DNA from: Prevotella brunnea
GTDB taxonomy: Bacteria; Bacteroidota; Bacteroidia; Bacteroidales; Bacteroidaceae
Assembly (NCBI RefSeq): GCF_008016795.1
Contig: NZ_SDIK01000042.1
Span: 1-34,543 of the forward strand
Length of the DNA: 34,543 nucleotides
Direction of reading: 5' to 3'
Part shown: positions 14,759 to 23,821 of the stretch, in pieces
Layout of the letters: each line of letters starts with the position of its first letter
Numbering within the stretch: position 1 is the first letter of the stretch
The notes under the pieces: generated by a model
What the model was told of the DNA's origin: nothing
The model's database searches: none
The model's input: only the letters and a program-made list of their open reading frames with translations
Translations under genes and position numbers: made by a program

Positions 14759-16651
14759 TTATTCCAAATAAGTATAGCCGTAAAGCCCACTTCTGTAGTT
14801 GCTCAGGAACTCTTTGCCTTCTTCCAACGATATTTTTCCTTGCTTCACGCTCTTGGTAACCCAAATTTCGAGTTGTCGAACCAATTTTTTCGGATTGTAT
14901 TGCACATACTCCAGCACCTCTTCCACGGTTTCACCATCAATGATTTGATCAATGTGATAAGTGCCGTTCTTCACTGAGAGGTGCACGGCATTGGTATCTC
15001 CGAAAAGATTATGCAAGTCGCCGAGGATTTCCTGATAAGCTCCCACGAGGAAAACACCGATGTAATAAGGTTCGTTACGTTTTAAGGCGTGAACGGGAAG
15101 CACGTGTCCGGTGCGCCCTTCGGTTACGAAATTGGCAATCTTTCCATCGCTATCGCAGGTAATGTCTTGCAACGTGGCTTTGCGCGTGGGGCGTTCGTTG
15201 AGCCGTTGGATGGGCATGACGGGAAAAAGCTGGTCGATGGCCCAGCTGTCGGGCAGCGATTGAAAGAGCGAGAAGTTGCAGAAGTATTTGTCTGCCAATA
15301 GTTTGTCAAGATTGCGAAGTTCGTCCGGAGCGTGTTTCATGCTCTTTGCCAATATGTTTATTTCATGGCAGACGCTCCAATACATGGCTTCTATGGCGGC
15401 ACGAGTATTCAAATCCACCATACCATGTGAGAAAAGCTCAAGCGACTCCTCGCGTATCTGCTCGGCATCATGCCAGTCTTCCAACATGTTTCGGGAGTCA
15501 AGATTATCCCAAATGGCATACAACTCACGCACTAACTGATGATGGGTGTCGTTTGCCTCAAATTCTTCAGGCATTTCAGGTAAAGAAGCGGTCTCCAAGA
15601 CATCAATGACGAGCACGGAGTGATGAGCTGCCAGACTTCTACCACTCTCCGTGATGATGTTCGGATGAGGGATTTCGCTTTTGTTCGCCGCATCAACGAA
15701 AGTATAAACACAGTCGTTGACATATTCCTGAATGGTGTAGTTCACCGAACTCTCGCTACTTGATGAGCGAGTGCCGTCGTAATCCACGCCAAGTCCACCG
15801 CCACAATCAACGAAATCTACATTGTAGCCCATCTTTCTTAGATTAACATAGTACTGTGCAGCCTCGGTGAGTGCGGTTTGGATGCGCCGTATCTTCGTGA
15901 TTTGCGAACCAATGTGAAAGTGTATCAAACGCAAGGAATCATGCAGTCCGTTCTTATCAAGCAATTCCAAGGCTTTGAGCAGTTCAGAGGCGGTCAGTCC
16001 GAACTTGGAAGCATCGCCACCGCTGTCAGACCATTTGCCGGAGCCGGTGGAAGCCAATTTAATGCGAATACCGAGATTAGGTCTGACGTTCAACTTCTTA
16101 GCAACCTTGGCTATTATGTCAATCTCATTGAGCTTTTCCACAACGATAAAGATGCGTTTGCCCATCTTTTGCGCCAGCATAGCCAACTCAATGTAACTCT
16201 GATCTTTGTAGCCGTTGCAGATAATGGGCGAATCGCTCTGACATTGCACTGCGATGACGGCGTGAAGTTCCGGCTTGGAACCGGCTTCCAATCCGAGATT
16301 GAATTTCTTACCGTGCGAGATAATCTCGCCTACCACAGGTTGCATCTGATTGACCTTGATGGGGTAGATGATGAAATTTTCGCCTTTGAAATCGTATTCC
16401 TTTTTGGCGATGTTGAAACAAGAAGACGTTTTCTCAATACGATTATCCAAAATATCCGGAAAACGAAGCAAAACAGGAGGCGTAACATCGCGCAGGAGCA
16501 ATTCATCCATAATGTCCCGCAAATCAACTTGTGTGTTGTCTTTGCAGGGAGTTACATAAACATCGCCTTTCTCGTTTACTCCGAAATAGGAAGTACCCCA
16601 TCCATTGATGTTATAGAGTTCCTTCGCGTCTTCAATTGTCCATTTTTTCAT
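14759..16651 (-). CDS. speA: Biosynthetic arginine decarboxylase
   Basis: A 630-residue PLP enzyme that converts arginine to agmatine, the first step of the agmatine route to putrescine and spermidine. The fold-type III (alanine racemase-like) barrel has the PLP lysine in FIIYPIKVNQ (Lys99). LIHFHIGSQ, VDCGGGLGVDYDG and the C-terminal ESGRSLAAHHSV and MPIQRLNERPTRKATLQDITCDSDG motifs are all present. The length matches SpeA (about 630-660), not the short pyruvoyl type. The neighbours aroK and topA are unrelated in function, and no agmatine deiminase is in the window. Upstream are three degenerate 42-bp repeats (16664-16770) instead of a clear vegetative promoter. A GC-rich hairpin (about 14717-14747) after the stop codon lacks a T-tract. 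Confidence 0.97.
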   Translation of the reverse strand: MKKWTIEDAKELYNINGWGTSYFGVNEKGDVYVTPCKDNTQVDLRDIMDELLLRDVTPPVLLRFPDILDNRIEKTSSCFNIAKKEYDFKGENFIIYPIKVNQMQPVVGEIISHGKKFNLGLEAGSKPELHAVIAVQCQSDSPIICNGYKDQSYIELAMLAQKMGKRIFIVVEKLNEIDIIAKVAKKLNVRPNLGIRIKLASTGSGKWSDSGGDASKFGLTASELLKALELLDKNGLHDSLRLIHFHIGSQITKIRRIQTALTEAAQYYVNLRKMGYNVDFVDCGGGLGVDYDGTRSSSSESSVNYTIQEYVNDCVYTFVDAANKSEIPHPNIITESGRSLAAHHSVLVIDVLETASLPEMPEEFEANDTHHQLVRELYAIWDNLDSRNMLEDWHDAEQIREESLELFSHGMVDLNTRAAIEAMYWSVCHEINILAKSMKHAPDELRNLDKLLADKYFCNFSLFQSLPDSWAIDQLFPVMPIQRLNERPTRKATLQDITCDSDGKIANFVTEGRTGHVLPVHALKRNEPYYIGVFLVGAYQEILGDLHNLFGDTNAVHLSVKNGTYHIDQIIDGETVEEVLEYVQYNPKKLVRQLEIWVTKSVKQGKISLEEGKEFLSNYRSGLYGYTYLE

Positions 16652-16663
16652 AACTTTTCAGTA

Positions 16664-16771
16664 CCGTGATGAGAGTTGCTTGCTTCGTTAATATAAGCCA
16701 TTTATCTCGTAGTGAGAATTGTTCATTTTATTAGTGAGGGTATTTTCCTCGTTGATGAGAACTGCTCATTT
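16664..16771. repeat. Degenerate tandem repeat upstream of speA
   Basis: Three units of about 42 bp. Each begins CTCGT or ACCGT and continues with a GTGAGAATTGTTC-like core (cores at about 16671, 16711 and 16754). Units 2 and 3 start exactly 42 bp apart (16706 and 16748). The second half of each unit keeps a weaker ATTAGTGAGGGTATTTTC-like pattern. They lie just upstream of speA on its leader side. Confidence 0.5.
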
Positions 16772-16891
16772 TGCTTTCAACGGCAGGCAAACGGTCGTGC
16801 AACCTCTTGATTTTATGTTTTCGCAATATTGTTAGTATCGTGTCTCGGATATTTCTTCTGTCATCGAGGATGAAAGCTGTGAGAAGAATAG

Positions 16892-17446
16892 CTAAACATT
16901 TAGCATTTCACGCACTTTGTCCACCGAATGTTTTATTTTATCGTAACTATCCAACAGATTAATGTCAAGGATGTGCTTAGCTTTAAGGTAGAAAGGTTCG
17001 CGGAGCTTCAACTGTTCTCTCATGAAAGTCAGCACCTCCTCCTCCGTTTTATTAAGCAACAGTGGGCGAACGGTCTTCCCCATGCGGATATGCCCATACA
17101 AGACATCCGGCTTGGCTTGCAGATAGATTGTTTCCCCCTGAGCGTTCATATAGTCCATGTTGTCAAAAAAGCATGGCGTTCCTCCGCCACACGAGATAAT
17201 TACATCCTCGAATTCGGCTACTTCGTGCAAGAGATTTCGCTCTATCTTTCTGAAACCGTCTTCCCCCCGCTCATCGAAGAGTTGTTTTACCGTTTTTCTC
17301 ATTCTGTTTTCGATGTACCAATCCAAATCGTAAAACGGCATATTCGCCTCTTTTGCCAGCATCTTGCCTATCGTTGTCTTGCCGGCACCCATATAACCTA
17401 AAAGGATGATTCTTCTCACCTTTGCTTTGTTTTCTTCATTCATCAT
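16892..17446 (-). CDS. aroK: Shikimate kinase
   Basis: A 184-residue P-loop kinase that phosphorylates shikimate at the 3-OH in the chorismate pathway. The Walker A motif is GYMGAGKT (17-24). The shikimate-binding site includes Asp42 in DLDW and Arg66 in GFRKIE. The CGGGTP loop is at about 86-91. The lid arginine lies in VRPLL (Arg127). All key residues are present and the length is normal. It starts 44 nt downstream of topA on the same strand and is probably transcribed with it. The first codon could be either of the two adjacent ATGs; I keep the outer one. Confidence 0.96.
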   Translation of the reverse strand: MMNEENKAKVRRIILLGYMGAGKTTIGKMLAKEANMPFYDLDWYIENRMRKTVKQLFDERGEDGFRKIERNLLHEVAEFEDVIISCGGGTPCFFDNMDYMNAQGETIYLQAKPDVLYGHIRMGKTVRPLLLNKTEEEVLTFMREQLKLREPFYLKAKHILDINLLDSYDKIKHSVDKVREMLNV

Positions 17447-17490
17447 GAATTACGTTCTCCTTTCGCAATAATAAGGAGACGAAATGGGGG

Positions 17491-19839
17491 TTATTTCTTT
17501 CTGCCACGTCCTGATTTAGGTTCGGGGGCGTTCTTAATGATTTCCTGACACTCGGCATACGTTAGCTCGGCAGCCTTGGCATGCAATGCTTTCGGCATGC
17601 GATAGTTCTTTCCGTCGTAGGCGATGTAAGGTCCGTACCTACCGTTCATAACCTCCATCTTATCGTCCTCCGGGAAAGTCTTGAGATGTCGGCGTGCATC
17701 CGCCAATCGTTTCTTCTTTATCAGTTCAATGGCGGTTTCCAATGTTACCGTTAGTGGATTTTCTTCCTTGGGCAGAGAGACATATTTCTTGGCGTGCATG
17801 ACATAAGGTCCGAAGCGTCCGGCACCGATTACCACATCGGAGTCCTCGAATTTTCCTACTGTTCTCGGAAGTTTGAACAACTCCAGAGCCTCATCGAGCG
17901 TCAGATTGCCCATGCTTTTCTCAGCCGGCAATTGCGCAAACCTTGGTTTTTCCGAATCATCGGCTGTCCCAATCTGCACCACGGGTCCGAAACGACCAAT
18001 CTTTACGAACACCGGTCTGCCCGATTTTGGGTCGATTCCGAGTTCGCGTTCTCCGGCTTTATGCTCCGATCGCGCGTTCATCACCGCCTCGACCTCAGGT
18101 TCAAAGTTCTTATAGAATTTCTTCATTTCCGCATTCCATGTCGCTTTGCCTTCCGAAATCTTATCAAACTCCTGTTCTACTTTTGCCGTGAAATTGTAAT
18201 CCATCACTTCCGGGAAGTTTTCCATTAAGAAGTCATTGACAACGATGCCGATATCAGTAGGAATGAGTTTACCTTTGTCGGCGCCCACCATCTCCTTTTT
18301 GTTTTTGGAACTTATCTTCAAACCTTGCAATACATCAACGACATATTTCCGTTCTTCCCCTTTCCTATCTCCTTTCTGCACATATTCGCGCTGTTGGATG
18401 GTTGATATGGTGGGGGCGTAGGTGGATGGGCGTCCTATTCCCAACTCCTCAAGTTTATGTACCAAGCTTGCTTCCGTGTATCTGCTTGGTCCCATGGAAT
18501 AACGCTCTGTGGATATAATGTCTCTGCGTTCCAGTTCATCGCCTTGTCTCATTGCCGGTAGTGCGTGCGAGAAGTCATCGGCATCGTTTTCGTCATCGGT
18601 CGATTCCCGATAAACTTTCAAGAATCCGTCGAAAGCTATCACCTCACCGGTTGCTACGAACAAAAGATGTTCTTTAGTCTTTCCTTCCGCATCCTCAATG
18701 GCAATGTTCACGGTTGTCTTATCAATCTTTGCGTCTGCCATCTGTGAGGCAATGGTGCGTTTCCATATCAAGTCGTAGAGTCGTTTTTCCTGATTCGTTC
18801 CTTCAATGGAGGTTTTATTCATATAAGTAGGTCGGATTGCCTCATGTGCTTCCTGTGCTCCCTTGCTGTTAGTATGAAACTTCCTTATCTTTCCGTATTC
18901 ATTTCCATACAGTTTTTCAATTTCTTCTTTTGCCGTATTTATAGCCAACGAGGATAAGTTCACACTGTCTGTACGCATGTAAGTGATGCGTCCCGCCTCA
19001 TAGAGACGCTGCGCCACCATCATGGTTTGACTTACGGTAAATCCGAGTTTACGTGCCGCTTCCTGTTGCAAAGTGGATGTGGTGAATGGTGGAGCGGGCG
19101 TGCGCTTTAAGGGTTTCTTTGCGATGGCAGATACTAAGAATTTGGAGGTCTTACATAACTCCATGAACGCCAAAGCCTCATCGTGGGTCTTGAATCGTTT
19201 GTTCAATTCCGCCCTCACTTCATTCTTTGTTCCGTCTTCGCCCGTAACGGCAAAGACGGCATTAACCCGATAATAGGGTTCCGACTTGAAATTGGCTATT
19301 TCTCGTTCACGTTCAACAATGAGTCTTACGGCAACGCTCTGCACGCGTCCCGCGCTTAAAGCCGGTTTCACCTTTCTCCACAAAACGGGCGACAGGCGAA
19401 AGCCTACCAATCGGTCAAGCACCCTGCGCGCCTGTTGGGCGTTTACCAGGTTCATATCCAGTTGTCTCGGGTTCTCGATGGCAGCGAGTATTGCCGGTTT
19501 GGTAATCTCGTGGAAGACTATTCTGCTGGTCTTCTCTTCATCAAGTCCCAACACTTCGCAAAGATGCCAGCTGATGGCCTCTCCTTCGCGGTCCTCATCG
19601 GATGCCAACCATACTTTTTTAGCGGCCTTGGCATTCTTTTTCAGTTCGCTGACAATCTTCTTTTTCTCATCCGGAATCTCGTAATCGGGTTCCAGAGTAT
19701 TCAAGTCGATACTCAGTTCTTTCTTTTTCAGGTCGCGAATATGACCATACGACGACATCACCTTAAAATCATCGCCCAGAAATTTCTCAATCGTTTTAGC
19801 CTTGGCAGGGCTCTCTACTATCACTAAATTATCTTGCAT
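17491..19839 (-). CDS. topA: DNA topoisomerase I (type IA)
   Basis: A 782-residue enzyme that relaxes negative supercoils. The N-terminal Toprim domain opens with VIVESPAKAKTIEKFLG, and the metal-binding acidic cluster SDEDREGEAISWHL is at about 80-93. LSAGRVQSVAVRL lies near 161-173. The active-site tyrosine is in GRITYMRTDSVNLS (Tyr287). The C-terminus carries several Toprim_Crpt-like repeats (GRFGPVVQIG, GRFGPYVMHAKK, GRYGPYIAYDGK) and a basic GRGRKK ending. No C-terminal zinc-finger cysteines are present, as is usual in Bacteroidota. Its promoter -7 element is at 19867-19874, and aroK follows on the same transcript. Confidence 0.98.
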   Translation of the reverse strand: MQDNLVIVESPAKAKTIEKFLGDDFKVMSSYGHIRDLKKKELSIDLNTLEPDYEIPDEKKKIVSELKKNAKAAKKVWLASDEDREGEAISWHLCEVLGLDEEKTSRIVFHEITKPAILAAIENPRQLDMNLVNAQQARRVLDRLVGFRLSPVLWRKVKPALSAGRVQSVAVRLIVEREREIANFKSEPYYRVNAVFAVTGEDGTKNEVRAELNKRFKTHDEALAFMELCKTSKFLVSAIAKKPLKRTPAPPFTTSTLQQEAARKLGFTVSQTMMVAQRLYEAGRITYMRTDSVNLSSLAINTAKEEIEKLYGNEYGKIRKFHTNSKGAQEAHEAIRPTYMNKTSIEGTNQEKRLYDLIWKRTIASQMADAKIDKTTVNIAIEDAEGKTKEHLLFVATGEVIAFDGFLKVYRESTDDENDADDFSHALPAMRQGDELERRDIISTERYSMGPSRYTEASLVHKLEELGIGRPSTYAPTISTIQQREYVQKGDRKGEERKYVVDVLQGLKISSKNKKEMVGADKGKLIPTDIGIVVNDFLMENFPEVMDYNFTAKVEQEFDKISEGKATWNAEMKKFYKNFEPEVEAVMNARSEHKAGERELGIDPKSGRPVFVKIGRFGPVVQIGTADDSEKPRFAQLPAEKSMGNLTLDEALELFKLPRTVGKFEDSDVVIGAGRFGPYVMHAKKYVSLPKEENPLTVTLETAIELIKKKRLADARRHLKTFPEDDKMEVMNGRYGPYIAYDGKNYRMPKALHAKAAELTYAECQEIIKNAPEPKSGRGRKK

Positions 19840-19866
19840 ATCGGCATCATATATTTTTCAAGAGCG

Positions 19867-19874
19867 CAAAAGTA
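19867..19874 (-). promoter_or_regulatory. -7 element of topA
   Basis: The reverse strand reads TACTTTTG, a TAnnTTTG match, 27 nt before the topA start. It lies between topA and the NUDIX gene, so topA need not depend on upstream transcription. Confidence 0.55.
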
Positions 19875-19924
19875 AGCAATCTTTTTCATACACCTTATAT
19901 ATAGCGCGTAAAATTTCTACTTTT

Positions 19925-20464
19925 TTAAGCATTGCGCTTCATTTCAAGATATTTTATCAGTGCGCGCCGGATGGAACGCATTCCAAACTCCTCGGTGTGA
20001 ACTTCTTCCAACGGCAGCCACAGTGCCTCTTCCGCATCATCATCGGTTGCCAAACAGGAGGTATCATCCACCGTACAAACATAGAATGAATCGAGTGTGG
20101 GCACGTCGAAACCACTGTAAGTGTATTTATTGGGCAGCGAAGCGAAATAGCTCATTGTGGTTACGTTCAGATTGGTTTCTTCTTTCACCTCTCTTCTCAA
20201 GGCTTCCTCAATGGTCTCGCCTATGTCGGCAAATCCTCCGGGCAGGTCGAGCGTACCTTTTCCGGGTGCTTTCTTTCGCCTTACCACCAACAATTCCCCT
20301 TGTGCGTTATGAATAAAAGCCGCGACAGCGGCACTCGGATTAAGATAATACTCAAATCCGCAATTCTCGCATTTTTTGCTTTTATCGTTTTGCGGTTCAA
20401 AATGCTCGCTGCCACATATGGGACAGTACCTGAATTTTTCTAATATGTGCATGATTTGGTTCAT
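19925..20464 (-). CDS. NUDIX hydrolase with N-terminal zinc ribbon
   Basis: A 179-residue protein. A zinc ribbon (Cys14, Cys17, Cys32, Cys35) is followed by a NUDIX domain (about 42-175). The NUDIX box begins at Gly77, with Glu83, Arg91, Glu92, Glu95 and Glu96 in place; the last glycine of the consensus is Asn98. Such proteins cleave nucleoside diphosphate derivatives. The zinc-ribbon layout recalls NudC-like NADH pyrophosphatases, but the protein is shorter and lacks the NudC middle domain, so the substrate is unknown. The ATG at 20464 is used; a second ATG at 20452 is also possible. A -7 element (reverse TAAATTTG, 20530-20537) gives a leader that can fold a small ACCGG/CCGGT hairpin. Confidence 0.9.
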   Translation of the reverse strand: MNQIMHILEKFRYCPICGSEHFEPQNDKSKKCENCGFEYYLNPSAAVAAFIHNAQGELLVVRRKKAPGKGTLDLPGGFADIGETIEEALRREVKEETNLNVTTMSYFASLPNKYTYSGFDVPTLDSFYVCTVDDTSCLATDDDAEEALWLPLEEVHTEEFGMRSIRRALIKYLEMKRNA

Positions 20465-20529
20465 TGTATGTTACCTGTTCAGAGACCGGAAAGCTCGTCC
20501 GGTAACGCCTTTTTTACTTTGGGTCGTTG

Positions 20530-20537
20530 CAAATTTA
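20530..20537 (-). promoter_or_regulatory. -7 element of the NUDIX gene
   Basis: The reverse strand reads TAAATTTG, matching TAnnTTTG, about 65 nt before the start codon. Confidence 0.45.
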
Positions 20538-20898
20538 CATAAAAATAAGTAGGAACGCACGAACATCGCCATATTATTTCCACTTTTTCTTGTTTTTTAC
20601 CAAATATCAAGCGCAGAAAATCAAAAACGCCTCTGTCATCCATAAAGCGCACGTGAAAAACATGAGAAGCAACTCACAATGAAACATCTGCTTGTGAAAA
20701 CTAAAATATGATTACCAAATGGGTGGGTTATTTGGCGTAAGACCGAGAGGCAACACAACCGCCTTCATCGCATTACGGTTCGGAAGTCTATGTGTTAAAT
20801 TAACTCAAAAATAATTTATCTCCGTTTGAAAACTGCCTCATTACTGCCAATATCCTAAAAACCCTAAATCCTCAAGCCGTTTTTTTGCGCTTTTTTGC
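20538..20898. other. Divergent intergenic region
   Basis: Between the NUDIX gene and the forward esterase. No ORF, RNA gene or strong hairpin was recognised, only a weak 6-bp dyad, TCACAA/TTGTGA (20674-20697). Confidence 0.4.
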
Positions 20899-20906
20899 TA
20901 ACTTTG
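20899..20906 (+). promoter_or_regulatory. -7 element of the esterase gene
   Basis: TAACTTTG matches TAnnTTTG. The leader to the ATG at 21042 would be about 130 nt. No good -33 TTTG is present at the usual distance. Confidence 0.5.
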
Positions 20907-21041
20907 TGCCACATCGCCTCCCGACACTCACCGCGCAATCCTTTGCGCCATCTTGTCAGAAGGTGAGTACATTCGAACGATGAACCGCAAACAGCCGGTT
21001 TTTTGAACTGAGAAACAAAAGAATAAAATCAACATAAGAGC

Positions 21042-21866
21042 ATGAATTTCAGGAAACTTTTTGTGATAACGGGACTCTTTGCCGCATCAATGACGGTAAT
21101 GGCACAACGAACTTTCGACGTAAATCTCTATAACGGCAGAGCTCCTTACAACAATGGGGACAAGCGCGACACCGCAAAGGTGCGCGTTTACTTGCCACTC
21201 GAACGCGAAGCCACCGGAAGAGCCATCGTCATCTGCCCCGGAGGGAGCTACGAAAGTCTGTCCATGGACACCGAAGGCTACGACTGGGGAGAGTTTTTCC
21301 AAAATCAGGGCATCGCTGCCATCGTCTTGAAATACCGTTTGCCGAACGGAAAGCCGGAAGTTCCCATCGCCGATGCACAACAAGCCATACGATTGGCACG
21401 CCTGAACGCCTCGGCATGGAGAATCAGCCGCAACAAAGTCGGCATCATGGGTTTTTCCGCAGGAGGACATCTCGCGGCGACCGTGGCAACTCAAGGCAGA
21501 GGGGAGGCAAAACCCAACTTCCAAATTCTTTTCTATCCGGTCGTTTCCATGATGGAGGGATACGGACACAGAAAGAGTTTTCATAATTTTTTAGGCAGAA
21601 ACCCAAGCAAGCACGACCAACGGAAATACAGTGCCGACATGAACGTGAGCCGGGTAACGCCACCCGCTTTCATCGCGCTCTGCGATGACGACGACAGTGT
21701 TCCACCGGCAAACGGCGTGAATTATTACATGGAGCTGTATCGCAACGATGTGCGCGCTTCGCTTCACGTCTATCCGGATGGAGGACACGGATGGGGCAGC
21801 AAAATAGGCTTCCGATACCACGAGGAATTGATGATGGACCTAAAAGCATGGCTTCGCAGCTTCTAA
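21042..21866 (+). CDS. Secreted alpha/beta-hydrolase, probable esterase
   Basis: A 274-residue protein with a signal peptide (1-21, cleaved after VMA). The alpha/beta-hydrolase fold has the oxyanion segment VICPGGSY (about 63-70), nucleophile elbow GFSAGGH with Ser139, an acid in CDDDDS (215-218) and His249 in DGGHGWG. It resembles the BD-FAE/acetyl-xylan-esterase-like lipases that Bacteroidota export to the periplasm for deacylating plant polysaccharides or sugars. No polysaccharide-utilisation genes are nearby, so the substrate remains open. It is monocistronic, with its own -7 element and a 15-bp terminator stem. The start is supported by the signal peptide. Confidence 0.88.
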   Translation: MNFRKLFVITGLFAASMTVMAQRTFDVNLYNGRAPYNNGDKRDTAKVRVYLPLEREATGRAIVICPGGSYESLSMDTEGYDWGEFFQNQGIAAIVLKYRLPNGKPEVPIADAQQAIRLARLNASAWRISRNKVGIMGFSAGGHLAATVATQGRGEAKPNFQILFYPVVSMMEGYGHRKSFHNFLGRNPSKHDQRKYSADMNVSRVTPPAFIALCDDDDSVPPANGVNYYMELYRNDVRASLHVYPDGGHGWGSKIGFRYHEELMMDLKAWLRSF

Positions 21867-21897
21867 GGGAACAACGAATAACGGAACATCCGAAATG

Positions 21898-21940
21898 GAA
21901 AAAATCGCAATCAAGGCTAAGGCTTTGATTGCGATTTTTC
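21898..21940 (+). terminator. Terminator of the esterase gene
   Basis: A 15-bp perfect stem (21900-21914 and 21925-21939) with a 10-nt loop. A-rich and T-rich flanks make it efficient on the forward strand and probably on the reverse too. Confidence 0.9.
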
Positions 21941-22104
21941 TTTACACAAGCTTTCAAATGAAGTCTCTTTTTTCAAGATGCCTTGACTTTGATTTCAAAT
22001 ACGCCATTCATTCTGATTTTCATATCTCACTGTGTTACAACGGAATACAGATTATGCAAAAAGAAGACGACCAACAGCCACAAGTTCATCCGTCGTTTTC
22101 TATG

Positions 22105-22190
22105 GCAATGGCTATACCTTTTGGGTGGCAAAAGCTAAACAATGGCGACACAAAAGGTAAGGTATTGCATCGCAAAAGGTAAGCAATTGA
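22105..22190 (+). repeat. 22-nt modular repeat array, copy B
   Basis: Three forward modules, CAAAAGCTAAAC (22129), CAAAAGGTAAGG (22151) and CAAAAGGTAAGC (22173), start exactly 22 nt apart. One inverted module (TACCTTTTG, 22115-22123) lies to their left. It is more diverged than copies A and C and lacks their CTTTTGCAYTGCAAAAG centre. Confidence 0.7.
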
Positions 22191-22273
22191 AGCAGAATCG
22201 CTCAAAGACCTCGTTTTTTCGGCTCGATAAAGCCCACATGAACCTGCAACAGAAACATTTTTATTTCTAAAAG

Positions 22274-22297
22274 CAACTTTTCGGAAAGTTGGTTTTT
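22274..22297 (+). terminator. Terminator-like hairpin without an obvious gene
   Basis: CAACTTT and AAAGTTG (22274-22280 and 22285-22291) close a TCGG loop, and GTTTTTC follows. No gene lies directly upstream; the esterase already has a terminator at 21898. It could end a short non-coding transcript. Confidence 0.45.
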
Positions 22298-22385
22298 CAA
22301 CCATAAATCTTTACAATGCCATGGTTCCATTTCATATCTCTCGCAATTTCATCGGGGAAGGAAAAGGATAAAAATATTTTTTCAT

Positions 22386-22393
22386 TAACTTTG
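22386..22393 (+). promoter_or_regulatory. -7 element of the methyltransferase gene
   Basis: TAACTTTG matches TAnnTTTG. Transcription from it would begin near 22400, almost on top of the outer ATG at 22402, which favours the inner ATG at 22456. Confidence 0.55.
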
Positions 22394-22455
22394 CAAATGA
22401 CATGAAACAAAGTAGCGACCACACATCCGAAAAAGAAAATCCTCGCACACACGCT

Positions 22456-23697
22456 ATGGAAATAAGCCGGGAAGTAAAGCAATTTGTCCTCGCTCACAGG
22501 CTTTCTTCCCCTACAGAGTTGGCGTTGCGCGCGACACGATATCCTGACATCGACATGCCGTTCGCACTTGACCAGATTGCGGGGTGGCAAACCGCTCGCA
22601 AGAAACTGCCTTCATGGGCGGAGAAGGAGGACATCGTGTATCCGCCACATCTCGCCATGGAGCAATGTTCATCGGAGCAAACGGCACGTTACAAGGCAAG
22701 ATTGGTGCAACGGCTCGCCTCAGAATATGACGAAGAAAAAGCAGAGCAAACTGTTGGGGACCATGAACCGGTCTTCCTTACCGATTTGACAGGTGGACTG
22801 GGTGTGGACTTCTCGTTCATGGCGCAAGGTCGCAAGGCAACTTACGTGGAACGACAGTCGCAACTTTGCACCATCGCTGCCCACAATTTCGCAGTATTGG
22901 GATTGGAGAAAACAAAGGTGGTGAAGGGCGACGGAGCGGAGTTTCTCCATGAAATGGACTTTTCTACGATTACTTATCTCGACCCGGCAAGAAGGGACGA
23001 CCATGGAGGAAAAACGGTGGCGATTAATGACTGCACGCCGAACCTTTTGGAATTGAAAGACGAACTAATCAGGAAGAGTGGTTACGCCATCGTGAAGCTC
23101 TCGCCGATGCTTGATTGGCATCAGGCACACGCACAGCTCAACGCCACAGCCGACATTGTGAGGGAGATACACATCTTGTCGGTGAGAAACGAATGCAAGG
23201 AATTGCTCTTCGTGCTGAGAGAGGGCACCAACCCACTCAAGATATTTTGCATCAACGACAACGAGAATTTCACAATGGAAGCAACAGTCGCCGTCGCACA
23301 TCGGGAAATCATCAGGGAGAGAAAGCCAGAAACGGGGGATTTCCTTTACGAGCCTAACGCGTCCATCATGAAAGCGGGAGGTTTCGGAGAATTGACGGTG
23401 CGATATGGTGGGGAGGCGATAAGCCGAAACTCGCATTTGTTCGTTTCCGATGTCGAAATCAATGACTTTCCGGGACGTGGCTTCGTCATAAAAAGAGTGA
23501 GCACATTCAACAAGAAGGAATTAAGAAGTGCTCTCAACGGAATTTCCGCTGCCAACATTGCCACTCGCAATTTCCCCATCAGTGCCACTGAACTGCGCAA
23601 AAAACTAAAATTAAAGGATGGAGGGAACAACTACGTCTTTGCCACCACCGACAATGACGGCAGACACCTGTTGCTGATTTGCGAGAAAAGCAAATGA
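22456..23697 (+). CDS. Class I SAM-dependent methyltransferase with THUMP-like domain
   Basis: 413 residues from this start. The N-terminal helical part contains the conserved YPDIDMPFALDQIAGWQTA segment. The Rossmann methyltransferase core has motif I DLTGGLGVDF (about 108-117) and the acidic substrate motif TYLDPARRD. The C-terminal THUMP-like domain (from about 330) includes FPGRGFVIKRVSTFNKKEL and ends LLLICEKSK. The family is widespread and conserved in Bacteroidota and is presumed to modify RNA; the target is unknown. An outer ATG at 22402 would add 18 polar residues but leaves essentially no leader after the -7 element at 22386-22393, so I prefer the ATG at 22456. It is monocistronic. 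Confidence 0.85.
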   Translation: MEISREVKQFVLAHRLSSPTELALRATRYPDIDMPFALDQIAGWQTARKKLPSWAEKEDIVYPPHLAMEQCSSEQTARYKARLVQRLASEYDEEKAEQTVGDHEPVFLTDLTGGLGVDFSFMAQGRKATYVERQSQLCTIAAHNFAVLGLEKTKVVKGDGAEFLHEMDFSTITYLDPARRDDHGGKTVAINDCTPNLLELKDELIRKSGYAIVKLSPMLDWHQAHAQLNATADIVREIHILSVRNECKELLFVLREGTNPLKIFCINDNENFTMEATVAVAHREIIRERKPETGDFLYEPNASIMKAGGFGELTVRYGGEAISRNSHLFVSDVEINDFPGRGFVIKRVSTFNKKELRSALNGISAANIATRNFPISATELRKKLKLKDGGNNYVFATTDNDGRHLLLICEKSK

Positions 23698-23756
23698 AGA
23701 GGTGAAAACTAAAAAGCGTGGGAAAATAACAAATAATCTCAAAAAGAAGCATTAGA

Positions 23757-23788
23757 TTTGGAAAAAGACCGAAAAGTTTGTACTTTTG
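23757..23788 (+). promoter_or_regulatory. Promoter of the GNAT-like/parE operon
   Basis: TTTG (23757-23760), exactly 20 nt, then TACTTTTG (23781-23788), a full-consensus vegetative promoter. The leader is about 30 nt. Confidence 0.75.
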
Positions 23789-23821
23789 CATATTTGAATG
23801 ATAAAAACAACTTAAAGAGAC

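Larger units (their letters stand above)
21941..22385. other. Intergenic region with a repeat array and a hairpin
   Basis: It contains copy B of the 22-nt repeat family (22105-22190) and a terminator-like hairpin (22274-22297). Small ORFs here run through the repeat and show no protein character. Confidence 0.4.

Noticed and set aside
15878..16669. Forward ORF of 263 codons opposite speA
   Set aside because: Shadow frame of speA, whose PLP and arginine decarboxylase motifs are unmistakable.
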